Origin: Methanomicrobiaceae archaeon
Lineage (GTDB): Archaea; Halobacteriota; Methanomicrobia; Methanomicrobiales; Methanomicrobiaceae
Assembly (NCBI GenBank): GCA_016926855.1
Contig: JAFGNT010000032.1
Coordinates: 1-43,454, forward strand
DNA: 43,454 nt
Direction of reading: 5' to 3'
Shown here: piece by piece, positions 8,786 to 22,300 of the stretch
Position numbering within the stretch: the stretch's first letter is position 1
Layout: each line of letters starts with the position of its first letter
Position numbers and translations under genes: made by a program
The notes under the pieces: model-generated
Told to the model about the DNA's origin: nothing
The model's input: only the letters and a program-made list of their open reading frames with translations
Database searches by the model: none

Positions 8786-9267
8786 ATGCCGCCCCCGTTC
8801 TCCCGGACACGGACATTCGGGACACGTTTATACTCCTCGCTGCTGAACAGGATGAGGTACCGGGAAACGCCGATTCGTTCTGCAAGCTGGCGGACCTCTT
8901 CTTCGACGTCGCTTTGCGAGTACCCGTGATGCACCGTATACAGGGAGTAGTCCCACCGGCCCGGTATGGGTTTTCGCTCGTAGCAGTGGGTCACGAACGG
9001 GTACGATGCCAGACGGGATCCGATGTCTTCGGGCGGCGTTCCGGTGCAGTCCCATGCGACAAGGGCGTTGGCCGTGATTCCCAGCTGCCGCTGGTTGATG
9101 CGGGCACGGAACCGGCGGATGATGCCGGTTTCCGTGAGCCTCCGGACCCGTTCCAGCACGTCCTCGCCCGTACGGCCGAGCCGTTGTGCAATCTCGCCGA
9201 ATGGCTCGGGAACCAGCGGGAGCCCGTCCTCGAGCGCGGCGAGGAGCTCCCGGTCACCCCGGTCCAT
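8782..9267 (-). CDS. ahbB: Siroheme decarboxylase subunit AhbB (Lrp/AsnC-like)
   Basis: AhbB with AhbA decarboxylates siroheme to 12,18-didecarboxysiroheme. The protein (161 residues from this start) has an Lrp/AsnC-like helix-turn-helix (LLAALEDGLPLV to GIIRRF) and a ligand-type domain. The latter contains the AhbB segment HCYERKPIPGRWDYSLYTVHHG, split by family-specific aromatic and His residues, and ends in ILFSSEEYKR. Despite the fold, such proteins act as enzymes. The ATG at 9267 gives the usual family start (MDRGDRELL) behind a GGGGG run; an ATG at 9309 adds 14 residues and is also possible. It overlaps the end of ahbA and shares ATGA with ahbC, indicating translational coupling. Confidence 0.86.
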   Translation of the reverse strand: MDRGDRELLAALEDGLPLVPEPFGEIAQRLGRTGEDVLERVRRLTETGIIRRFRARINQRQLGITANALVAWDCTGTPPEDIGSRLASYPFVTHCYERKPIPGRWDYSLYTVHHGYSQSDVEEEVRQLAERIGVSRYLILFSSEEYKRVPNVRVRENGGGI

Positions 9268-9759
9268 GCGGACCCCCGTTTCCGGATCCTGCGATGGGGA
9301 ACCGGACATCGATCTTTATCTTCTTTACGGTCGGCAGGTCCAGGATATCGTCGCGGGAAAAGCCGGTTTGTTCAAGGATCTCCCCGAGCACGTCCTGCAG
9401 CGCTTTCTCATCCGTTGCCGAGAGCGTAAACCAGAGAGAATACCGGTGTTCACGCCGGAAATTGTGTGAGACCTCCGGGTACCGGCTGATAATATCGGCA
9501 ACCGTTCGGATGCGCTCGTCCGGCACGGGAAGCGCAACAAGGGTTGCGGCAGTGATGCCAAACGGCCGGGATTCGATAATGGGCGAGATGCCCCGGACAA
9601 TCCCTTCCCGCGACAGCCGTTCCAGCCGTTGTAAGAGCACGGCTTCCGAAATGCCAAGGAAGCCTGCGACTGCCTCCCAGGGCCGGGATACGAGTGGAAT
9701 GTCCTGCTGTACTGCATCGAGGATGCGACGATCGAGGTCATCAGCCGGTTTTTGCGTGG

Positions 9760-9763
<4 letters not shown>
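9254..9763 (-). CDS. ahbA: Siroheme decarboxylase subunit AhbA (Lrp/AsnC-like)
   Basis: The 169-residue partner of AhbB. It has an Lrp/AsnC-like winged helix (LDRRILDAVQQDIPLVSRP) followed by the catalytic-type domain with SHNFRREHRYSLWFTL. This matches the AhbA hallmark HNYxRxHxYNxWFT, in which the His and Arg residues contact the porphyrin carboxylates. The domain closes with LDLPTVKKIKIDVRF, also typical. The start follows a strong GGAGGAGGG site, and its ATG overlaps the ahbD stop (ATGA at 9763-9760). The longer open frame upstream is a shadow of ahbD. Context and motifs agree, so confidence in the pathway role is high. Confidence 0.88.
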
Positions 9764-13748
<3,985 letters not shown>

Positions 13749-13912
13749 TGTGCACGCTGCCCGGCGGACCTGCCCGCGGACCGGAGGTTTCGCGTTCGGA
13801 TTATCCCGGCCGGCCGCAAATCAGAGCCCTCTTTCCGGAAGCGAAAGGCGTTCGGATGGCTGCACGTTTACGGCGGATGCAGAAGATTCATAGCGTCTGG
13901 CAGTACCGGTGA

Positions 13913-14197
13913 GATGAGGAACAGATCCTAAAACTCCCACAAGGCCCCTTCTGCCAGAGCTGCGGCATGCCCATGGCCCGCGACGAGGACGTCGGAACGG
14001 AAAAGGACGGATCGACGTCCGCCGACTCCTGCCGGTGCCGCTACCGGGACGGCAGGTTTGTGGATCCCGATAGTACCCTCGACGGGATTATCGAGTTCTG
14101 CGCCCGGAAGATGGCGGAACTCGGCATCATGCCGTATGACCCGGCGAAGAACATGACCGGGCACGTTCTTCCGACCCTGAAGCGGTGGAAAAACTGA
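13913..14197 (+). CDS. Small zinc-ribbon protein with unresolved or frameshifted start
   Basis: The reading frame encodes a small zinc-ribbon protein: FCQSCGMPMARDEDVGTEKDG, in which CxxC is followed by a GMPM turn, then SCRCRYRDGRF with a second Cys pair, and a C-terminal helix ending LPTLKRWKN. The family has unknown function. The first ATG in frame (13967) lies after the CQSC pair, so starting there would delete half the zinc site. The frame is open to 13913, with family-like residues EEQILKLPQGPFC but no usual start codon; an out-of-frame ATG lies at 13914. A one- or two-base indel near the start, an unusual start codon or a sequencing error would explain this. Confidence 0.65.
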   Translation, partial: DEEQILKLPQGPFCQSCGMPMARDEDVGTEKDGSTSADSCRCRYRDGRFVDPDSTLDGIIEFCARKMAELGIMPYDPAKNMTGHVLPTLKRWKN

Positions 14198-14362
14198 TGT
14201 TCTCTCCCTCTCATTTCCGGTATTTTCTCTGCGCTTCCCCCGAATAACGTGACGGTATCTGGTATCCCGTTGCGGTGCTCCGGTAGTGAAATAGGAGCCT
14301 GATGCCCCTATTACCGTAAAGAACGTGACCTACCAGAATTCAGAAAAAAAGACAATTTTCAT

Positions 14363-15919
14363 TCAGCTCTCCTTTCCCCGCCGAATGCCGAGCACAAGAA
14401 CGATCATGCCCAAAATCATCGCTGCCGGAATGAACGCCTGCGGGAACTCAGGAGTCGGAATGCCCGCGTCGGTAACAGCAATGGTGACGGCAATTTCGCC
14501 GGTGAGCAGGCCGTCCGATGCGGTGAAGGTGATCTGCACGACGCCGGCCTGCCCGGGCGCGGGCGTCCAGACAAATTCCTGCCCGGAGAAGGTTGCTCCG
14601 GCCGGCAGCGGTGCCGCATCGTAAATGAGGGCGTCATCGTCCGGATCGGATGCCTCGACGGTCAGCCGGAGTTCCTGGCCGACTGCAATCGACTGGGGTC
14701 CTATCGGGGAGAACACCGGGGGATGGTTCGCGGCGAGATCCAGCACCGTAATAGTGATGGTGACCGCATCAGCAAGCCCGCCGGCGTCGGTCGCGGTGAA
14801 TCCGACCGTGTAGGCCCCCGCCTGGGTGGTGCCGGGGATCCAGCGGAAGGTGTCGCCGTCGAAGGTCGCGCCGGCCGGCAGGGCTCCTGCGGTGATCAGG
14901 ACGCTGTCACCGTCCGGATCGGAGGCTGAGACGATGAACGAGAGCAGCGATCCTTCCCCGACGGTCCGGTCGAAGACCGGATCAAATGCCGGAGCGCGGT
15001 TGACATTCCGCACGGTAATGGTCGTGGCTGCCGCGTCGGCAAGGTCGCCGGGGTCCGTTGCGGTGAAGGTTATCGTGTACGAGCCGGCCTGCTCATACGA
15101 CGGCGTCCAGGTAAACAGAGGTCCGGCAAGGTCCGCGCCGGCCGGCAGGGCTTCTGCCGAATAGACCAGCGCATCGCCGTCCGGATCGGATGCCTCCAGC
15201 TCGAATGACAGCAGGCTGCCTTCATCCACGGATTGGTCGGCGATGGGGCTGATCACCGGCGGATCGTTGCGGTCGAGATCCGCGACGGTGATGGCGATGG
15301 TCTCCGAATCGCTCAGGTCCCCGTCGGAGACCCCGAAAAGGATGTTTTCGAACACCCCTGCGGCATCATAGCCCGGTGTCCACGAGAAGGTCTGGCCGAC
15401 AAACGTCGCACCGAAAGGCAGGTTGTGAGCGGAATACGCCAGGATATCGCCGGTGTCGGGATCGACTGCTGAAACAATGAACTCCAGCAGCTCACCTTCG
15501 TTGACGTTTCTGTTGCCGACCGGATCCAGTTCGGGCGGCCGGTTCACATCCCCGACCGTGATAATGATCGCCTCGGAATCCGCCAGATCGCCGTCGCTCG
15601 CTTCGAAGACGATGCCCGGATAGCTGCCGGACGTACCGAACCCGGGCGTCCACGAGAAGGTCTGGCCGGTGAACGTTGCACCGGCGGGCAGGTTCAGGGC
15701 CGAATAGGCAAGTACGTCGCCCATGTCAGGGTCGGTTGCCGTAACGTCGAACTCCAGCAGCTCGCCTTCGTTGACGTTTTTATTGCCGATCGCATCGAGT
15801 TCGGGAGGCCGGTTCACATCGCCAACGGTTATGGAGATGGTCTCGCTGTCGGTAAGGTCGCCATCCGAGACTTCGACAATGATATTCTCGGAGACCCCGG
15901 CAGCGTCATAGCCCGGCGT
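14363..15919 (-). pseudogene. C-terminal part of the giant surface protein, after an in-frame TAG
   Basis: This segment continues in exactly the same frame as the upstream 2274-codon ORF, directly after its TAG. It encodes the rest of repeat 2, repeats 3-7 of a He_PIG/cadherin-like series and a C-terminal sorting signal: PTPEFPQ, a hydrophobic helix (AFIPAAMILGMIVLVLGI) and RRGKES. This is the PEF-CTERM layout recognised by an archaeosortase. No ribosome site or good start follows the stop, so alone it is probably not translated. It is either the tail of a gene inactivated by one recent nonsense change, or it is reached by readthrough. The repeats downstream remain open and well conserved, so the lesion is young or tolerated. 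Confidence 0.8.
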
Positions 15920-16354
15920 CTAGGAGAACGTCTGGCCGACGAAGGTCGCACCGGCAGGCAGGTTCGAGGCGGAATACGAGAGCACATCGCCGGCGTCCGG
16001 ATCGGTCGCAGAGATCGTAAACTCGAGCAGGTCGCCTTCGTGTGCGTTCTGGTTCCCGATAGGATCAAGTTCGGGGGCACGGTTCACCTCTGCGACGGTG
16101 ATGCTGATCGTCTCGGAGTCCGTGAAGTCGCCATCCGAGACCTCGAAGACGATATTTTCAAAGATACCGGCAGCGTCATATCCCGGCGTCCACGAGAACG
16201 TCTGGGCGGTGAAGGTCGCCCCGTCAGGCAGGTTCAGGGCCGAATAGGAGAGCACGTCACCGGTGTCGGGATCGGTCGCCGTGACCGTGAATTCGAGCAG
16301 CTCGCCCTCGTTCACGTTTTTATTGCCCACCGGGTCCAGTTCCGGCGGCCGGTT
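14470..16354 (-). repeat. Seven tandem ~270-bp coding repeats
   Basis: Seven ~90-residue Ig/cadherin-like units, each beginning N-[RHD]-x-P and containing EG-x-LL-x-F, SDPD or TDPD, LPAGA and FSWTPG-type motifs. Using the Trp of the WTPG motif as a register mark, the units are spaced 270, 270, 270, 273, 267 and 273 bases apart. Units 1-4 are nearly alike at DNA level, suggesting recent duplication; units 5-7 have diverged. Such repeats form a stalk that projects a surface protein from the cell envelope. Confidence 0.9.
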
Positions 16355-19300
16355 CGTCACCTGCGCCGGCGCACCGGGATCCGCGATCTCGCCGTCTGCC
16401 AGAAGATCACTGTCGCCGCGGCCGCCATCGACGAGGTGGAGGGTCATTACGCTGCCGGCGATCTCCGCACCGGTGGTCCCGTCATAGGGGAACGGATACC
16501 AGTGGGGCACCGGGTCGTCCGGGGCCGGGCCGAACTTATAGTAGGCATCGGTGACCATGCTCGCCGGCAGGAACAGCTCGACCGTCGTGCTTCCGCCGGG
16601 AGCGATACCGGTGATGGCAAACGAGAAGAACCCGGCGGGAAACGCGGTGGCCGGCGGCGCATCGGCGGGCGACGGGTTGTCGATGGCCGTCACACCGGCA
16701 AACACCGCCGGCGGGGACACCGCCAGCGTCACGTAGTCGCCCGTTGTCGCGTGGAGGGACGTGACGTTCTCCTGCTGCCAGTCCGGGATGGCATCGCCGT
16801 TCCCGTCGTAGCCGGGATCGGTGCCGTCGGGCCCGTACTCCCCGGACGACGGCGGGGGTGTGGCGACGATCAGGTCGGTCTCGGTGACCGTGTCGAAACC
16901 GGACCCGTCGGTCACGGCGAGCGAGACGGTGTGGATGCCCGGCGTCGTGTAGACGTGCACGGGGTTCTGGTCCGCTGCGGACGCCCCGTCGCCGAAGTCC
17001 CAGTCCCAGCCGGTGGGAGCGCCTGTCGAGGTGTCGGTGAACTGAACGGCCAGCGGGACGGCGCCGGCGGTAGCATTCACCGCAAAGCCGGCAGCAAGGC
17101 CGGCGGGGGAATAGCGCTGAAAGACCTGGATCCGGCTGTTCTCGTTGTCGACGACATAGACGAGGCCGTCGCTGCCGGCCTCGACGCCGTCCGGGTAATT
17201 GAACTGGCCGGTGCCGCTGCCGCCGCTGCCCCACTGCGTGAGATACCGGCCGTCGGCACTGAAGGCCTGCACCCGGTTGTTGCTGCTGTCGGCGACGAAC
17301 ACCGTGCCGTCAGCACCCGCAGCAATATCGGCCGGGAACTGGAACTGGCCGTCGCCGCTCCCGGCACCTCCCCATAACGCAAGGAAATTCATTGCCTGAT
17401 CGAACTTCTGGAGCCGGTGGTTGGTCGAGCCCTCGGCCACGTAGATGTTTCCGGAACTGTCGATGGCAAGACCGCCCGGGTACGTGAACTGGCCGTCGCC
17501 GCTCCCGAATGTCCCCCACATGCCGAGGGATGCCCCGGCGGGGGTGAACTTCTGGACCCGGTGGTTCCCGAGCTCGGTCACGTACAGGTTCCCGTCCGCG
17601 TCACAGGCAATGCGGCCCGGTAACGTCAGCTGCCCGGCGGCGGTGCCGACCCCGCCCCACTGGCCGAGATAGTCGCCGGACGCGGAAAACACCTGGACCC
17701 GGTGGGCGGTGACATCGGTGACATACACGTTGCCGGAAGCGTCGGCGGCAACGCCCCGCGGGTAGTCGAACTGGCCGTCGCCCGTCCCCTCGGAGCCGAA
17801 GGCGCCGAGATACTGCCCGTCGGGGCTGACGATCAGGACACGGTTATTGCCGGGATCGGTAATGTAGAGGTTTCCGGAGGGGTGGACGGCGATGCCTTCG
17901 GGGTAGAGGAACTCCGCCTCACCGAACGAGCCGGATCCTTCGCTCCCGAAGCTTTTCACAAAGACATACGTTGCCGCCGCACCTTCCGGCGAGACGGCGA
18001 CGCAGCCCTGCCGGGCAAACGGCCATGAGCCGGTGCCGTTGGTCACGGTGACCGAGACATCGTACATGCCCGGCGCCGTGTAGGTATGGGAGGGGTTTGG
18101 CAGCGACGAGGTCGCCCCGTCGCCGAAGTCCCAGAGCCAGCCGGTCGGGGAGAGGACGCCCGATGCCGCGGCATCGAACGTGACCGCGAGGGGAGCGTTG
18201 CCTGCCGGCGGAGCGGCGGTGAATGCGGGAACCGGGAGGGGATCGGCAGCTCCGAGGCGGATCGAGCCGTCAATCACCGTCAGGGCGGTCAGCACCTCGG
18301 GATCGCCCGGGAAGCAGCCTTCGCTGCCGCCGCAGCTGACCTGGTCGGCGTACACGGCGGTGAGCGTGGTTGCATCACCCGCAGACCCGGTTGCGGTGAA
18401 CCGGAGATCCGCGAGAAGCGCCGTATCGCCCACCGACTGCATCCCGCCGGCGAAGGTGATCGTAATATCAGCCCTGCCTGCCGCGGTGTCGATGGCCGAT
18501 CCGACCGTGTCAACGAGGGCTGAGGCCGCAGTCACGCCGTCGAGCCGGACAACCGCCGGGTCGTAGAGGAGCGCACAGCGGATCGCCTGAGCGCCCTCAA
18601 TATCGCCGGCCGCGAGGGGGAAGGTTCCGGTGCTTCCGGGGTCGAGCCATCCCGTGGGAAGGACAAGGCGGGGGTCGGTGGCATGGACGCAGTTGGTAAA
18701 CGCGTAGGAATCGGAGCCCAACACGTTGCTGACCGTGAGCGTGACGGTGTAGGTCCCCGCCTCCGTGTAGGTATGCAGCGGGTGCTGGTCGGTCGCGGTT
18801 GTCCCGTCGCCGAAATCCCAGAGCCACGAGGTCGGGTAGCCGGTGGACCGGTCGGTGAAGGCGACGGTCAGGGGGACGCGGCCCTCGGGGGGATCGATTG
18901 CCGGCCACATCACTTCCGGCACCGCGGGCTCCGGCACCAGGACGATGTCGTGGACGACCGCGGTATCAGCAAGCGCGATGGACACCGTGCTCGTGGTGGC
19001 GGCCAGCCCGCTGCCGTAGGGGGGTTCGACATAAAGGGTGGACGTGCCCGGCGCAAGGCGGGGGAACGCGTACGACCCCGCGGCATCGGTCTCGATGGCA
19101 TACGATCCCGTGATGATCACCGGCCCGTCCGTAATCGAGACCTTTGCCCCTTCGACGGGCGTGCCGGCGATATCGCGGACCGTGCCGGAAAGGGCACGCG
19201 GGTTGTAGGAGACGATGTTCCATTCGCGGCTCTCCCCGGGCAGCAGCCGGAGCCCGGATGTCGTGTTCGCCACGAGATCGGCCGCCGACGGGTAATAGGT

Positions 19301-22300
19301 CACGGTGTACTCGCCGGGCTTGAGCGCGGAGAGCCGGTACGAACCGTTGTTCCAGGTGTCAAGCGTGAAAACTTTCTCAGACGGCCCTTTCGCCCGGACA
19401 AACCCGGAGTTCAGGAACGTTCCGTTCTCGGCCATGACGGTGCCGGAAAGGGACGCGGTGCGGTAGAGCGTGAAGTTGCAGAACGTGGTGGTGCCGGGTT
19501 CCACGGACCGGATCTCGGACCCTCCCTCAAGGCCGGAGGACGCCGGCGGGGCGACACTGACCCCGCCGCTATGGCTCTCGCCGTAGACAAGCCGGTAATA
19601 CCCGGCCACGTTCGTCAGTCCTGAATTTTCAAACGCCTGAACCGTTGCGCCCGCGACCGGGAAGCCCTCGCCATCCATGACCCGGCCGGCCAGCACGGCC
19701 GCCGGCTCGAACAGCGTATAATCGTAGGCCGCCGTGCGGTACGGCTCGCTGTACACGCTGGGGTAGGAGAAGCCCGCCACGAGATCGGCAACACCGTAGG
19801 GGCCGTCGATCGCAGCGCCGTTGATGTCGGTGCCGGCAAAGTCCAGCGTGACGTGGTGGGCCATGTACCGCTCGAGCGAGGGGGTGCTGCCGGTGATGGA
19901 GATGGGGCTGCCGCCGGGGCCGGTCAGCGTTGCCGAGATCGGGAAGGCCGCCGCGCAGCCGGTGGTGCTGCACCCGGTATTCCCGACCTCGACATCGAAC
20001 CCGATGCGGAGCGCATCGTAGAGCCCGTTGCCGTCATAGTCCACGGGGTAGTCCGTGACATTGCCGGTGATGACGATCGGCGGCTGGTCGAACTCGGTGT
20101 ACGCATAGGCACCGGTCGTGCAGGCACAGAGGCGCCGGTCGACCCCGCCGGGGCCGTATATGTCAAGGGAGCGGAGCGAAAACGTACCGTTCACCCGGTT
20201 GGCGGCGATCAGCGTGCCGCTGAAATGGAGCGGGATGTCGGCCGGGCCCGCAGCAGTGACCCGGCAGGTGCCGCTGAGGGTCTGGACATGGTTGTTTTCG
20301 GCATCATACAGGCTTGCGCTGTAGAAGTACTCCCCCGCCGCCGGCGGGTCAATGGCCGCCATGATGGAAAGGACGCCGTACCGGCCGTCATCGGTCAGCT
20401 GCCCCCCGGCATCGGCATAGCTGTCCGAAAGGATCGGCTGCAGGGTGCCGTAGGTGCCTGCGGTGATCGCGACGGTGCCGGCATCCGCCAGCCGGCCGAC
20501 GAGCGCCCCGGCGGCATCGAGAATGCGGAACCCCGTAAAGCGGTAGATGCCGTCGCGGTGGCCCGCAGCGATGGCATTGCCGTCGAAGACCAGGACCGCT
20601 GCTCCGGCACCGGCCGGGCAGGCGGCCGTTGCCGTCGCGTGGGCGATGACCTGCCCGTCGGGATCTTCAAGATAGCCCTCGACCGTGTAGGTGCCGGGCA
20701 CGTTGACGGTGAGCGGAATGGCCGCCGCAAGGTCCGTGCCGGACGGTGCTCCGGTGGCCGTGCCGGCAAAACCCGCGCTCACCGGCTCGAACTGTGTGCT
20801 CGCATAGGCAGCGGTCTGCCAGGTGAAGGAGGGGCAGGGCCCGTTCTCCCGGTACTCGTGCCGCCAGGAGAGGGCCACGGTATAGGGCCCGTCGATGCCC
20901 GCCGAAGAGATGTCCGTTCCCCGGAATATCGCGGTGACGGCGTGGCTCCCCGCGGAAAGCGCTGTTACGTTGCGCCGGACGGCGATCACCTCGGGGCCGG
21001 ACCCGCGGTCGCCCGAAAGCACCGCGACGATCTCGTGCTGCCCGTCCTGCGTGACCGTGATATCGTTTCCGACCGCCAGGATATCGAAGAGCGTATTGCC
21101 GTTGCCGTCAAGCGGCGTCTCCGAAACACCCGTGCCTGCGCCGCCGGGCAGCGGCTCCGAGACGATGTCACAGGCCCCAGAACAGCCCGCCGGTACGGGA
21201 TACACCGTCATGGGAGCGCCGGTTCGGCGGTTGCCGGCCTGCAGGCCGGGGTACGCCCAGTCGTTTTCCGGGACACCCCGTTTGCTGTCCCCGGCACGCA
21301 TGGCCATGTATTCCTGGTCGCCGTAGAACTTGTACACCTCGGACTTGATGTCCGCCAGGCCGTGCGTGTCCGTCAGGTACAGGCTGTCGGTATGTGAAAC
21401 GGTGTCCTCGTAGGAATCCGGGAGGTCGTCATCGAAGTAGTAGGAGGTATTCTCGAACGTGACGGCATGGACATGGTCCTCGTCGGTGTCGTTCAACCCA
21501 TGCCATTCGAAGCCCGGCTGCCACTTCCAGCGGACGTCCGTGTGGTAGAGTTCGTGCGCGACGACCTCCGCCGCACAATCGACGCCCGTCGTGCCAGGGC
21601 CCCCGAAGGACTCGCCGGTGCTTGCGATGACGATCGGTATCGTGTAATGCTGGGTTGCCGCGAGCGGGAAGATGTACGTCCCGGTCGCATCCGACACCCC
21701 GTACCCGTCACCGGCACCATCATAGGTGACCTTGTCGATATCCGGCACCGCCGTATCCGCTTTCCAGTACTCGAACCAGTTGGGTTCTCCGTCGCTGTCA
21801 TCGTCGACCCAGTGGGGGTACTGGCCTTTCTCGAAGTAGATGGTGATGGGCGTGATGATTTCGGAGATCACCCGCCTGCCGGTCATCGTGTCCCGGGCAT
21901 GCATCCGGGCCTCGATCTGTTTTTTCCCGTATTTTCCGGGTGCCGGCGTAGAGATCAGGTCGCCGGTGTCCGGCAGCACCCGGTAGAAGTCGTGAAAGCC
22001 CTTCTCGTCAGTGACGGCGTAGGAGATGCCGACGATCTCCCAGTCGGGCGATTCCCCGGTGACCTCCGGCGAGACCGTGAAGGCATGCCCCGTCAGGAAG
22101 AGATCCGTGTCAAAATGAAGCGCCGTAAGCTCCGGCGGGGGAGCGGTGGTGTACTCGAGCGTGAGGCGGATGTCATCCACCCCGACCCACCCGCCGTACA
22201 GGGTGTTCCCGTACACGTCCGCGTACTGTTCCCACGGTGCCGCATAGTACTCGATGGTGTTGGCCCCGGTGTGGAACAGGGCCGGATTGAGGTGGAACGT

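Noticed and set aside
14470-16354. CRISPR-like or non-coding satellite array
   Set aside because: The period is 270 bp, in frame, and encodes Ig-type domains; there are no spacers.
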